DNA of 64,000 bases from Psococerastis gibbosa (GCA_963971405.1 OZ020484.1:6696001-6760000); one strand, 5' to 3'. Counted from the first letter of the stretch, positions 1 through 11,660 are shown. Made by a program: numbers and translations. The notes: generated by a model from the sequence alone, not told the origin.

Positions 1-105
1 CGTTTACTGCTACTACGTTTACTGCTGCTACGTTTACTGCTACTATGTTTACTGCTGCTACGTTTACTGCTACTACGTTTACTGCCACTACGTTTACTGC
101 AACTA
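1..105. repeat. 15-bp tandem array at window edge
   Basis: Seven head-to-tail copies of a 15-bp unit (CGTTTACTGCTACTA with one- or two-base variants such as TGCTGCTA and TGCCACTA). The array starts at or before the left edge, so its full length is unknown. No open frame of interest runs through it. Confidence 0.9.
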
Positions 106-544
106 CTCCCATTCTTTTTCACGGTGACTTAAAATTAGCTTCACTCCAGTGTAGGCCTATTTGTTTTATTGTTATTCCAGAACTTTCCCCAGTTGTATCA
201 CACTGAAGTTCGGCAGCAGTGGAGAGTACTTCCGATAGTCCTCCATCAACTAGAGTGGTCATCCAGCAGTCTGAAGAAGAAACCACATTCAGTGTTATAA
301 GGCGCGTTACGCTACGGCCAGTGAGAATGCACTTTGTTGACCGAGTCATTCGCACTAGGGCTGGCCAAAATGGCGAGTAGCGTCATATTTTTGTTTTTAC
401 AAAAGCAGAACAACCAAGGTTCCATGCTCAATTTTACCCTTCGTTGTGTAGGATTGCACGCGGGATGAACAGTCGTAACACACATCATGTCTTTTGCATT
501 TGGAAACACAATGCTCCGTGTTGAAACTCACCAAATACTGAAGC

Positions 545-705
545 ATGCACAAAGACCCATCTGACAGGGAAGCTGAACCCCCCCCCCCCTCCCTAAATGA
601 AATGGCTCGACACTAGATGGAATCGGATTTTGAGAAGAAAAATAAAAACTACTATGTAATAGCCAATGAAATTTCTGAACCCCCCCCCCCAATAAAAAAC
701 CTTGA
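545..705. repeat. Dispersed poly-C element, partial copy
   Basis: An AT-rich core of about 90 bp is flanked on both sides by runs of C (579-589 and 680-690). The core, from AATGAAATGGCTCGACACTA onward, recurs at 13259-13350. There the copy is bounded by inverted GGCCGTAGCC termini that are missing here. Confidence 0.7.
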
Positions 706-1107
706 ACATGGGCTATAGTTTTTTGAATGGTACAAATATACACAAATTTTCGTGTGAAATGCCTAAATACGTATTTTTCACACTTACTCTTTGAAATTTT
801 TCCCAGGGTGAAACGTTTGTGAAATATGGAAAAAATTGCTACCTACCATATTTTTATAAACTATATAATTTATTTAAAATAGGGTACCTACGTATTTAAT
901 TTTAAAATTATCGTTGGAACCAATACGCGGATATAAAATGTAATTAAAAAGATTTACAGTCGTACTTAGGCATGTAGACTACATACGAACATACGAAATT
1001 ATGTAGACTTCTACTTGTACCTCAGAGGCTCGGGAGGTGCATATCAATCAGCCCAGGTTCTACTGTAAATTGCAAATAATTTAACTTGCAGATAGCATGT
1101 CATCAGT
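706..1107. other. Non-coding AT-rich stretch
   Basis: I see no protein-like open frame, splice-bounded exon or RNA gene here. It is AT-rich sequence between two repeat copies. Confidence 0.6.
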
Positions 1108-1111
1108 GACC

Positions 1112-1173
1112 AAGGCCGTAGCCAAGATTTTCCCCCCAAGAACCCCCCCCCCCCCCCTCCTGACTACGGCCTT
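1112..1173. mobile_element. Short MITE with GGCCGTAGCC termini
   Basis: A 62-bp element with inverted ends AAGGCCGTAGCCA and TGACTACGGCCTT around C-runs. It looks like an internal-deletion form of the 180-bp element at 13203-13379. Confidence 0.65.
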
Positions 1174-1359
1174 GTCAGAGACATACTACAGCATCAATAC
1201 GTTTATGTTATGTTGCGTAGCATTTAAAACAGTACCTTGGCCACCCCTGAACTTGTAGGTACGATATCTGCTGTAGAGATGGTCAATGCGGAAATTTATG
1301 GCGTTTAGCGGCACATGCGGTAATTGGTCGAATGACTGGCAATATTTGCCCCCATCTAG

Positions 1360-2690
1360 GACACAAATAACAAAAAGAGGTGCAAATTTGCCCCATACCT
1401 GTATGTGTGTCACCTGCACGTATGCGTTTTACTTTGTATCAATTTTTTTTGCACAACTGTCACAATAACTCCCTTCTCTGAAAATAGGATACTTTCAATT
1501 GATTAGGTATTAGGCCTAGCATTGTCACCAATAACAAAAAGAGGTGCAACATTGGCTTATCTGTATGTGCCTCCTATGTACACATACGTTTGATTTGTAT
1601 CAATTTTTTGCACAACCGACACAATAATTCCCTCGCCATCTTGTGTGTCCCTTCTCTGAAAATAGGACACTTTCAATATATTATTAGGCCTAGCATTGTC
1701 ACCAATAACAAAAAGAGGTGCAACATTGGCCTATCTGTATGTGCCTCCTATGTACACATACGTTTGATTTGTATCAATTTTTGCACAACCGACACAATAA
1801 CTCCCTCTCCATCTTGTGTGTCCCTTCTCTGAAAATAGGACGCTTTCAATATATTATTAGGCCTAGCATTGTCACCAATAACAAAAAGAGGTGCAACATT
1901 GGCCTATCTGTATGTGCCTCCTATGTACACATGCGTTTGATTTGTATCAATTTTTTGCACAACCGACACAATAATTCCCTCTCCATCTTGTGTGTCCCTT
2001 CTCTGAAAATAGGACACTTTCAATATATTATTAGGCCTAGCATTGTCACCAATAACAAAAAGAGGTGCAACATTGGCCTATCTGTATGTGCCTCCTATGT
2101 ACACATACGTTTGATTTGTATCAATTTTTGCACAACCGACACAATAAATCCCTCTCCATCTTGTGTGTCCCTTCTCTGAAAATAGGACGCTTTCAATATA
2201 TTATTAGGCCTAGCATTGTCACCAATAACAAAAAGAGGTGCAACATTGGCCTATCTGTATGTGCCTCCTATGTACACATGCGTTTGATTTGTATCAATTT
2301 TTTGCACAACCGACACAATAATTCCCTCTCCATCTTGTGTGTCCCCTCTCTGAAAATAGGACACTTTCAATATATTATTAGGCCTAGCATTGTCACCAAT
2401 AACAAAAAGTAGTGCAACATTGGCTTATCTGTATGTGCCTCCTATGTACCTACACATGCGTTTGATTTGTATCAATTTTTTGCACAATCGACACAATAAC
2501 TCCCTCTCCATCTTGTGTGTCCCTTCTCTGAAAATAGGACACTTTCAATCTTATATATTACTGGGCCTAGCATTGTCACCAATTACAAAATGAGGTGCCA
2601 CGTTGGCTCATATAGTGTATATGTGCCTCCTATGTACACATATATATGCGTTTGATTTGTATCAATTTTGCATAACTGTCACAATAGTCT
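1360..2690. repeat. 174-bp satellite array, about 7.5 units
   Basis: The marker ACCAATAACAAAAAGAGG, or a variant of it, starts at 1527, 1701, 1873, 2047, 2221, 2395 and 2578, with a diverged copy near 1365. The spacing is 172-174 bp, except for 183 bp before the last unit. Units 1701-2394 are nearly identical and alternate in pairs (CGTTTGATTTGTATCAATTTT followed by one or two extra T), which suggests expansion of a dimer. Short open frames crossing the array (1718-2179, 2065-2412) are by-products of the repeat, not genes. Confidence 0.93.
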
Positions 2691-2699
2691 TCCTATTTC

Positions 2700-3270
2700 C
2701 ATTCTCCAGCCTTTAAAGCCTTGGTAATTATATTGCAGTTGACATTGCTTATTTGACTACTTGCTACATGCCCAACACGAAGCACTGCATTTCCTGTGCT
2801 TCCTGAATATTGTGTTGCTATGGAATGTTCGACAAAAACCTGTACCTCCAATATCAACTAATAAGGAACATTGAGAAAACTCTACCAAACCAAGCTTGTA
2901 CGCAATAATAACCCTGAAAATGGAACTCTTGATAAGCCAGACCATTGTCTTAGTGAAATATTTCTAAATCTGGTAATTGACCATATCGAACAAACTGCTC
3001 TCCAGCACCGTACCAATTCTTCAACAACGGGACATTCCATTCTATGGAGCCTCTTATAGGTTGCGCAATAATCTTCTTACTGTCCCCTAACTATCCAATA
3101 TAATGCCTATTTGGCCATATGCTCTATGGTCGTTACGGCTTACCAACTTTACCACAAGATGATTGCTTTTATTATGTTATTGATCAAATTATTTTTGTTG
3201 ATGTTGTCAGTAATGAGGCAAGCCGTTTTTTTTTTTTTTTTTTTTGCAAGAGTGATTGATGCTGATTGCT
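2700..3270. other. Non-coding stretch
   Basis: AT-rich sequence ending in a long T run near 3228-3245. I see no gene or recognisable mobile-element protein. Confidence 0.5.
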
Positions 3271-3275
3271 ATGCA

Positions 3276-3545
3276 GGAGAATGGAATTGAGCGCTGATTG
3301 GCCATCCTGCTATTTTTTGCTGGGTACTTTACCGACGTCTTCTTCTTCTTCTTCTTTTTCCTCCTTGGAGCTAAGGAAGTCAGATTTAGCCCCTCGCACC
3401 ACCTCTCTCAAGACATCCTACGTCGGGCCACCTCTGACGTCTTTGACAGGTCACATTCCAACTCACCCCTCCATCGAATGGAATTGAGCGCTGATTAGCC
3501 AGCCTGCTATTTCTTGCAAAGTACTTCATGGGCGTTTTCTTCTTT
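3276..3545 (+). repeat. Direct duplication of a 60-bp segment
   Basis: The segment starting GAATGGAATTGAGCGCTGAT occurs near 3278 and again near 3476, each followed by a similar GGCCA(T/G)CCTGCTATTT stretch. The DNA between the copies includes a TTC-rich microsatellite. The longer frames here come from GAA/TTC-rich DNA (also 3690-3735) and do not look like genes. Confidence 0.7.
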
Positions 3546-4318
3546 TTCTTCCTTGGCCACGGAAGCAACGGAGAGGCGAAGTGACAGTGAGTTACTAACG
3601 GCGACATTGGTGGCTCGGCGGAGGACCAAGTTCCGAGATGGCCGGAGGGAGGTGGTGCGAGCTGTAGCGCCGAGGAGAAGGAAGAAGAATAAGAAGAAGG
3701 AGAATAAAAAGAGGAAGAAGAAGAAAAAAGAACCCTGTTATGGAACAATGAATAGATTAAAACAATCTGTCCATGTATTGTAGGTACCGTAACCCAGTGA
3801 TAATAGGTATGGCCATGTATACGCAGCCTAGGTAATACTAGTAGTTTGGTCTGCCTACTGTAATTGAGATGCATCCCAAAGTGCCATGCCCGTTACAACA
3901 CTCCAACCAAGTACTATTCAGTTACATAATTCCAAGGATGTACTGTAACAACAACTATATACAATACAATGCTAAAACCATAAACCTGAATAAGTCATCC
4001 CGCATTTAGAGTCAATAAAATTAAGAGGGGAGCCTCGAATGTTTGGACCAAAAGCAATATTAATGTAGTGTTCTAGATGGGAGGGATGGCATATTCGTTC
4101 CCGCCATTTTTTCCAAATTCAGAAATAATTAAAATAGAAATTAGAAATAATGATAAATTTGATTGGTCTCCCTACACATCGTATTCCACCTACCTGTTGC
4201 GGATTTCCCTATAGGCTGGAGGCCAAGGGCGGCACTTTCCAAGGAGGGGCGGCAAATTATCCTTTTTTTTAATGTAAAAACAAAATATTTTTAAAAATAT
4301 GAAACAAATTTTATAAAT

Positions 4319-4416
4319 TTCTTCTCCTTCTCCTTCTCCTTCTCCTTCTCCTTCTCCTTCTCCTTCTCCTTCTCCTTCTCCTTCTCCTTCTCCTTCTCCT
4401 TCTCCTTCTCCTTCTT
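4319..4416. repeat. Hexamer microsatellite (CTTCTC)n
   Basis: About 16 uninterrupted copies of the hexamer CTTCTC, ending in CTTCTTCTGG. This is a pyrimidine:purine tract likely to vary in length. Confidence 0.95.
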
Positions 4417-5163
4417 CTGGTTCTACAGCCCTTGATGAGCATTGGCCTGCTCGACAACACTCCTCCAGTTATTTCGGTTTGGTGCAACTCTCCACCATCT
4501 CCGGACTCCTAACTCTCGAAGGTCAGTTTCCAACTCATCCTTCCAGCCTCAGCTATATTATGGGTAAATGCAACAACGAGCCAACTTATATTCAGTATTC
4601 GATTGCCTCAAACCATCCGCACTCCACCCAACTCTGTAATAATTGCATAGTAACCAAATAAATTTGTTTGAAGATTCGGGTTTCGCCCTCAAAATGAAGC
4701 AATCAACCGAAACCATCATTGTTTCTTCGTCATGAACAAAAACCGGACGTATTTTCACGTTTCTTTCAAAAAATATATGGATTTTTCCAGTTCATTGCGT
4801 TATCATTGTTCTCCACAAATTAGGCTAATTAATCTCACTACGATAGGTGTCGTCGATTATTGGGAAATTAGGCCTGCAAGGAAACGTTAGCCTACTTATT
4901 GCAGTGCTATATCAGGACATTAATATCCTGATACAGTAGGCTACCTACTTACAATAGTGCGAGTCTATATTCAGAAGAAATTTACACCGTCAGAATATAT
5001 TCTTCACTTGTTAGACAATACACGCAAAAGTAAATAAATAAATATATATTGACTTTTTTGTTCTACAATATTACTAAGTCAGGAGGGCACTGGACAACAG
5101 TTTGCCCAGTGACCGTCTAAAGGGCAGTTTGCCGATAATTGTATTAAACCAGTATGTTGTTTG
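4417..5163. other. Non-coding stretch before LINE remnant
   Basis: No supported gene. From 5035 there is a SINE-tail-like segment (TAAATAAATA ... TTTTTTGTTCT) just before a LINE fragment. Confidence 0.5.
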
Positions 5164-5469
5164 CTAGATAAGGCTTGCCAGAGCTGCTGAGTGAAGAAAA
5201 GGAATGGCGTGCTGGAGAAGTATAGTATTGTGCGAGACTGCTTTCCGGAAATCTGTATCAGGAGGAAAGGTTCTGTATCTTGAGAAGACAGGGCATTCAA
5301 TGACAATGTGAGGAATAGTTAGTCGTACCTGACAATTGCGGCATATGGGTGGTGGGGTGCCCGCCATTAGGTGTCCATGTGTTAACCTTGTATGGCCTAT
5401 TCTCTTACGAACCACCTTCAATTGGTCTCTTCTACTCATCTGGTGTTCGAACAAGTTCCAGCCCCCCAC
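5164..5469 (-). mobile_element. LINE remnant, C-terminal end after RNase H
   Basis: A 101-codon open frame resembles the extreme C-terminus of non-LTR retrotransposon polyproteins. It shows the RxGHTRLTHGHL motif followed by a Cys/His cluster of the form CxxC...H...C (PPPICRNCQ, then IPHIVIECP). Only this end survives. Upstream RT or RNase H sequence is not visible, so this is a 5'-truncated, dead copy. The family is probably an I- or Jockey-like LINE, which is inferred from the motif alone. Confidence 0.75.
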
Positions 5470-5569
5470 CCTGGGCTGTATTGTTCATTGTTTATTTCCC
5501 TCGCAGTACTCCACTCTGTCTGCCAACATTCTGTTAAGAGGTTGTGTGCTGTATTTTTAAAGTCTGACG

Positions 5570-5717
5570 GGGGAAAGCCCTCTCTTACACTCAACTAGGA
5601 AACCCCGAGTTTGCCTGCTTTATATGCCCTCCGAAGCATGGAAATGTAGCTAGTGTAGGACGGAACCAACAACGGGTGAATGTCAAAGTCCGTTCCACTA
5701 CTCTACAATCATGTCCT
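5570..5717 (-). mobile_element. tRNA-derived SINE, degraded copy
   Basis: A diverged copy of the SINE described at 39933-40161. It retains the CCCTCTCTTACACTCAACTA body segment and the CATGTCCTG head end, but the B-box region is damaged. Confidence 0.7.
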
Positions 5718-5849
5718 GGGAAAAGTCACTTAAAAATTAAAATGCTTCATTAATGTAATATAGGCCTAAAATAGGAAGTCTTTAATTTCCTACGGGGTGT
5801 ACACCCTTAATTGAGATCCCCCCGTAGATTTGCCACTGGGCCTACCTAT

Positions 5850-6064
5850 GATAAAATAAATATTGACTTTTTGTTCTATTACTGAGCCAACCTAGCGGAG
5901 TTAGGGCTATACAGCCCTCTCTTACACTCAGCCAGGAAAGCCCGAGACCACCTGCTTTATAAGCCCTCCGAAGAATGGCCAGAAAATGTAAGAAGTGTGG
6001 GACTCGAACCAACAACCTTTCGGGTGAAAGTCGGAGTCTGTACCACTACTCTACATGTTCTGAC
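5850..6064 (-). mobile_element. tRNA-derived SINE
   Basis: Read on the minus strand, the head has an A-box-like TAGAGTAGTGG, a B box GGTTCGAGTCC, then a body ending in a tail like AATAGAACAAAAAGTC. This is the same family as the copies at 21591, 39933, 40281 and 47463. Confidence 0.82.
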
Positions 6065-6901
6065 ATAATAAGTATTGAAAACTACTCACCATTAATAACA
6101 CTGGTCTAATGCAGCATGCATACTCCTGATAAAAATAAGTAAATACTCGTAGGCCTATACCAACCACCCTCGTAAGCGCTTTCAATTACAGCCAGTAATA
6201 ATCCAACTGCAAAATACACAAGCCCAGAAGAGAAAGAAAAAAGGGAAAACAAACCTTGTATCCTGGAGAAAATTAGAAAAACTTCGGACTGGAGGAAAAT
6301 ATAGAAAGAGAAGAGGTGTTATAGGTTGTTTGGTAAATACACATACAGAATGTACTTTATATTGAACATGTTGTACATACGGTACATTGGAATAATGAAA
6401 CATTGCGCCTACGGTGCTTTACACTGTAAACACAGGGTCATTTAATTAATCAACTCTGTGGCCACGCGCTTAGTTGCTCGCAATATCGCAAATTGGTTTT
6501 TTGTTCCAATAAAATAACAGCCTAAAACTTCAACAGCGAGCACTGAAAAGTTTTTATATTAGTATACAAATTCGATACGATATGTTTCATATTTTTTCGA
6601 TCGAAAATATTCAGATCTACCTTAGGCCTAATAATATTAATAAATGAATGAAAATATGAACAGTATATTTTTATATTATAGGTATATAACGGACAGCCTG
6701 CCATCAGTTTCTGAGGAGTGAAGTGTGAGAGTGAATCAATGAGTGGCTGATTTCTTGCATTATTATTTTCCCTCTTTTAAATTTCTAGTTGTTGTTTTTT
6801 TTTTAGGAAAAAATGTTATGGATACGGTTTATATTTTAATAATAATTTGTGAACCAAAATAGGTTAGCTGGTAGAGTAACCCTTCAGGGCTAAAGCTCGC
6901 T

Positions 6902-7343
6902 TACGGCACTTATTCCACATACGTCAATAGTCAATAGTACATATGGTATTGACGGAAATTTTAATTTTTCATTTTTCACTTGTTTTCTATTGACACGTAT
7001 GCGCCAAATTTTTGAAATTTGTTCGCATTTGTTTTTTTGTAAATTTTGTTTGTATTTGTTTTCTTCGTACACTTATTATTTTTAATAAAACCTAATAATA
7101 GTAGGAGATCCGAAGTAAGATCGACCTTCACCGGTCTGTTTAATGGATGAAAACTGTTTTATAAACAATCTATTAAAATTTTTGTACTTAACATATTCCA
7201 TGACGCCATTTTAGTTTGTTATTGTTTGCAGCGCGTGATTTTACTCTATGATCATTGATCAATTTTAACAATGGCATAGAGTAAAATTGAAATGTCCGTC
7301 AATACCATATTTACTATTGACTATTGACGTGTGGAATAAGCGC
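6902..7343. mobile_element. Foldback MITE (palindrome copy 1)
   Basis: A 440-bp element with inverted ends CGGCACTTATTCCAC and GTGGAATAAGCGCC. The arms continue inward through TATTGACGGAAATTTTAAT. The centre carries the module GATCATTGATCAATTTTAAC. The element interrupts another repeat, so the flanks GGGCTAAAGCTCGC and ATAAAGACG can be compared with the uninterrupted copy near 29080-29125. That comparison supports a TTA-like target site. Confidence 0.85.
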
Positions 7344-7521
7344 CTTATATAAAGACGTTTTGCATTCATTCATTCATTCATTTAATAAAGTAATTTACAA
7401 AAATCAGGATTTCAGGAAATAAGGATTTCCCCCTAACCTAACAATTCCTACTAACTAAAATCAAAAATCAAATTAAAATTAAATGCCCGTGACTTACCTA
7501 TCACTAATTCATCATCTACTG

Positions 7522-7818
7522 CAGGGGTTCTCAAATGGTGAGCCATGGGTGAGTAATGCAAAAAAAAATAAGTTATGGCTTTTATGAAAAAATAAGTTGA
7601 AAATAATGCCAAACTTCGAGTTTCTATCAAGTGGATTTTTGACTATTTAAGAAATGTTTTTGATGTTAATAACTTTACTTTTTTCTTTGTTACATAAATC
7701 ACCTTCTTATATAAATAAGCATGCATTCAACCCCCCCCCCCCCCACATACGAGTATATGGGGAGCCAATGCTACGTTGAAAAAAGGGAGCGACCGAAAAT
7801 TTTTCTTGAGAACTCCTG
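7522..7818. mobile_element. hAT-like MITE
   Basis: The inverted ends are CAGGGGTTCTCAAATGG and a matching TTGAGAACTCCTG. The flanks ATCTACTG (left) and ATCTACTC (right) match at 7 of 8 positions, as expected for the 8-bp target duplication of hAT elements. No transposase frame remains. Confidence 0.78.
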
Positions 7819-7837
7819 ATCTACTCAATATCTAGAC

Positions 7838-7980
7838 ATCAATAATAAGTCTCTACCCTATTATAACTTAATTTATAATAGATAAGTTAAGTATCTACAT
7901 AACAGTCTTCTTGAAACACAAATCTCATCATTTTTTAATGCACACAATATGAAGAAAATATGACAAGTGGAATACACGCC
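7838..7980. mobile_element. Foldback MITE, one-armed remnant
   Basis: This holds the core AACTTAATTTATAATAGATA and one arm ending GACAAGTGGAATACACGCC. It matches the right half of the palindrome at 26240-26513. The left arm is missing. Confidence 0.72.
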
Positions 7981-7984
7981 ACAT

Positions 7985-9225
7985 GGAGAAAGAGATTTAT
8001 TTGCTGAAAGCTTTAAGCATAGGTGGCGCACGAGTCACCATCGAATTGTCAGTTTGGCGCCAATATTTAAATTGCGACTAATTAATAGATAAACGGGTTA
8101 GCAGTGAGAGGAAAGCGGTTCGGTTGGTAGAACTCATGGTCGTCTTGGGCCGATTCCTGCGGCAAGTAGTTGATAGCTAGAGGCGATCTAGCCCCCCCTC
8201 CCCCGCGGAATATATTTTATTTAACATACGCAACTAATGTAGGGTCTATATGTACAAAGAAAAGACGTACCCCACAATAAAAATGTAAATAACTCATATA
8301 CGAGTAGATATTGCTTACGCCACCTTGCTTTGGAACTTAGTACCTATCACCTCCAATTAAGATAGCATAACCATTGATAGCCCAGATCAATAGTAGTGCT
8401 ATAACTTTCATTAGGTACCGATAGGTACGATGTCCGGCATATTGTATTGTGCAACACCTCCTCAAACAGCACAATACTCCGACAATCCAATAATACAATT
8501 GAGTGCCATACTCGTCGATTCGTTTGAGTAGATCCGTACCTACTCTGCCCATTGATACAATACCATTTTATGTAAGAGAGATTTTCGCTCTAGGGCCGAA
8601 ACTATGAAGCCTAGTCGGACTGGGTGTGCATCTTAAACATTGGTACTTTATTAAGTGGGAACTGAGCATAGATATTGGCCTGGATCCCGCCAAAATTTGC
8701 TGATTTGTATGCCTTTTTCTTTCGTTACCCGACTGTACCCCCGGGTTTAATTGAGTAAACACAGTGCTACTTATCACTCAACTTGCAGTTCGGCCCATTT
8801 GAAAACACTGTGCATCAATATAACAGGGTTGTGCTGGACGAAAGGGGGGACTCGTTCCCATGTGCCCTTGCTCAAAAACAAAATGACACCCTTTATAGGA
8901 CGGACGGTTTTGACAAACAATTTAAAAATCGGGAGAACAGGTAAACTTGGTGAAAGTAGGTGGGAGCGGGCTTTTTAAAATTTAAGTTCAATCATTGTGA
9001 GGATAACTTATAAAACACATTATGGGTCATCACAATGCTGGTATTATCGAGTTATAAATATGTTTTTTAGTACAGTAACTTTTCATGAAAATTGAACATT
9101 TTCCATTTTTTTGTACATTGAACCAAAATATCAAGAGGGAGGTGACCTAGTGGGGTTTGTTATAATTGATAACGACTATAATAAATTTATGTGTGATTTT
9201 TTTTTTTAAAATCGTTGGAGCCGAT
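7985..9225. other. Non-coding stretch
   Basis: I see no protein-like frame with splice sites. A tRNA-like B-box sequence near 8145 (GGGCCGATTCCTG) is too weak to call an RNA gene. The short frames here have no recognisable composition. Confidence 0.45.
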
Positions 9226-9229
9226 ATTG

Positions 9230-9490
9230 AGTAATAATTTCTTCAGCAGTTTTTTTTTAGTTTCTGGGATAAAACCGCCCAAAATTGAGTCACCCCCAAA
9301 CATAGACCATGGTGCCGAGACAAGATTTTTTTTAAACCAACATACAGTACCGAATTTTATAAATATCCATTGAGTAAATTATCTACAAATCGAAGGACAG
9401 ACAGACCTCATAGACCGACATTTAAAAAAAAACACTTTTTTGGTTCCTGGGACCTCAAAACATGTTGATATCATGAAAAATGTTGACCAT
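9230..9490 (-). repeat. Dispersed CTGT/GACA-type repeat, copy 1
   Basis: A diverged minus-strand copy of the repeat seen at 33905-34290. It shows GGACAGACAGACCTCATAGA, then AAAACACTTTTTTGGTTCC and GGGACCTCAAAACATGTTG. Confidence 0.65.
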
Positions 9491-9944
9491 CAAAATGCTT
9501 TTCTAATATTAACGTATAAATAGGAAACCAGAAATTGAGTGAAGGGGTATCCTATTCTCTATATGAAAGGAGGAAGCGGTGTCATGGAAAACTGGAAGTT
9601 TCGTTCTATGTATCAAAATACAGAGGAACACTTCCTCATTCCAAAACTTTCACAATGGTTTCGATTTAACCCTTAAGTTTTCCCTCTCCCGTTGCCTGCT
9701 ACTGCTACCTACCACTCTATTTTTTAAAAAAAAATTAAAACCGTCAAGTCATTCGACGTGTGTAACGCTCGCTCGAGGTATCAAAAGAACAGACCTTCAG
9801 TATTTGAAGGTCCATTACCTAACACAGTATAATGCTGAAGATGTTTTACCGCAGTGATCCATTTGCTCAATTCATTGTAAAAACTCCTCTCTCCTCAATA
9901 ATAGGGGTTTCCTAACTTTATAGTAAATTAGGCTAATTTTGTTG

Positions 9945-10480
9945 ATATGGACACTTCTCCTTTTTATACTTCTTCTCTTTCTTCTCCTTCTTCTTCTTCC
10001 TATACCTCTTCCTCTTCTTCTGCTTCTTATTCATCATCATCTTCTTCTTCTTCTTCCCCTTCTCCTGTTTCTTCTTCTTCTTCTCCTTCTTCTGTTTCGT
10101 CTTATCCTGCTTCTTCCCCATCTTAATCTTCTGCTTCGTCTTCATCTTCTTCTTCTGCTTCTTCTGTTTCGTCTTATCCTGCTTCTTCCCCATCTTAATC
10201 TTCTGCTTCGTCTTCATCTTCTTCTTCTTCTGCTTCTTCTCATCATTCTTCTTCCCATGCTTCATCCTCTTCTTCTTCTTATTCTTATTCATCATCTTCT
10301 TCTTCCCCTTCTCCTGTTTTTTCTTCTCCTTCTTCTTATTCTTCTTCTTCTCCTCCTTCGCCATATTCTGCTTCTGCTTCTTCCTCATCTTCTTCTTCTC
10401 CTTCTTCCTATGCTTCTTTCTCTTCTTCAGCTCCATCTTCATCTTCTTCGTCTCCCTCTTCTTCTCCATTTTCTCGTTCT
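9945..10480. repeat. 535-bp pyrimidine tract (CTT/TTC-rich)
   Basis: This is almost pure pyrimidine on the plus strand, made of degenerate CTT, CTC and TTCT units. A block of about 70 bp containing GTTTCGTCTTATCCTGCTTC is repeated in tandem (near 10095 and 10165). It produces long low-complexity frames on both strands (Leu-rich one way, Lys-rich the other), which I do not regard as genes. Confidence 0.93.
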
Positions 10481-10499
10481 TCATTTTCCGCCTCGGGTC

Positions 10500-11118
10500 C
10501 AAAACTTGGGGTTAGGTTTTTATCGTCTTTATGACATTAGGACTTTTAGGCCATTTTTTTTTTCTATTTGCATCGTACTATAGGTACAGTAGGCCTATGT
10601 CCACTATTGTATATTTTACCCATTAATAATGGACTATTATATAGGCTAGAAAAAAAATGGACACTGTCACTTTCAGTTTATGTCCAATCTCGTATAGCTA
10701 CTGTGCATACATTGCACAAAAGGTTTACTTCATACTGGAAGTACCTATTTGACTCATTTAGTCGTGTTTTTCCCACTATTGAATTGAGACGTGACTATAT
10801 AGAAGATTTGTAGAAGAGTTAATCTACAGCTATATTATTAGGCTAAAGTGAAAACCACCAGCAGGTTTTGTTGCTTCCATCGCAAATTAGTGAATTAACA
10901 TTGAAGAAAGCAGGTAGCCCACACAGACCAACGATTATAAAATATAATAGATATCACCAAACCATAAGCTAAGTATTACCGATAGTGGCGAGACTTAAAG
11001 GGGAGAAACCAGGCAATCTGGGTTTAAGCAGCAAAAGAAGTGTTTCCTCGTTGTAGGGTTCCAATATATTCGATAATTTGAAGACCATTTAAAATCAACC
11101 TGTTTTTTTTTCTTTTTT
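10500..11118. other. Non-coding stretch
   Basis: No supported gene or named repeat. Confidence 0.45.
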
Positions 11119-11120
11119 AA

Positions 11121-11270
11121 GGGTTAGTTGGACTTACATTGCTTGCTGTGTTAATAGTCATTAGAGACATCGGCATCAGGGGAAGGGGGCCACCCTGATT
11201 TTTCCATGACTATGAGACCCATGTCACTAATGACAATTAGCACAGCAGGTAATGTAAGTCCAAGTAACCC
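11121..11270. mobile_element. 150-bp MITE with 55-bp inverted ends
   Basis: The left end GGGTTAGTTGGACTTACATT pairs with the right end AATGTAAGTCCAAGTAACCC. The pairing extends inward past CTGCTGTG and TCATTAG. A partial copy of the right end with flank lies at 41288-41350. Confidence 0.82.
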
Positions 11271-11504
11271 TTTGTTAAATTGTTAAATAAATATTGTAGT
11301 ATTACACCATTGCCATTAACCTTTACCAATGCACAGTTTTTTTTTTTTTTTTTTGATATACAATGCAGGCCTACAAGCGTAAATGATATTTAACATCTTC
11401 AATTCCAGACACACAATACTTGAATTTTCAATTGTTCATTTTTGTATAACAATAATAAAAATAATAATGTCCTGAAGGACTCAATATGGACCTAGGCCTA
11501 CTTA

Positions 11505-11660
11505 TAGTGGTCCAGTGGTCCCAATGACCCCATGGATTTCGGACCTCATATTTTGTATTGTTTCCGTATGCATGTTAGGCCATTGGAAAACTGGTATACA
11601 ATCTCGATGTCAACCATCAAGCTTACCATTGACCCAATGAAACAGGCGAAAGCATGACAG
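11505..11660 (-). repeat. Dispersed SINE-like repeat (ATGTCCGAAA type)
   Basis: A minus-strand copy of a family of about 200 bp, also at 20570, 36180, 58500 and 62630. Shared landmarks are CCATGG(G/A), a FGGACAT-like stretch (ATGTCCGAAA in consensus), CCAATGG and AAGCTT near GCTTACC. Confidence 0.65.

Noticed and set aside
1718..2412. Open frames of 153 and 115 codons in the satellite
   Set aside because: They arise from reading a 174-bp repeat whose units keep one frame open. The period explains them, and there is no start context or family resemblance.
3386..3874. 162-codon minus-strand frame rich in Ser
   Set aside because: It is driven by TTC/GAA repeats and a local duplication; no domain or splice pattern.
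8337..8777. Adjacent minus-strand frames of 71 and 69 codons
   Set aside because: Short, no motif, no splice support.
9933..10583. 189-codon Lys-rich and 214-codon Leu-rich frames
   Set aside because: Both are translations of the same pyrimidine microsatellite on opposite strands.
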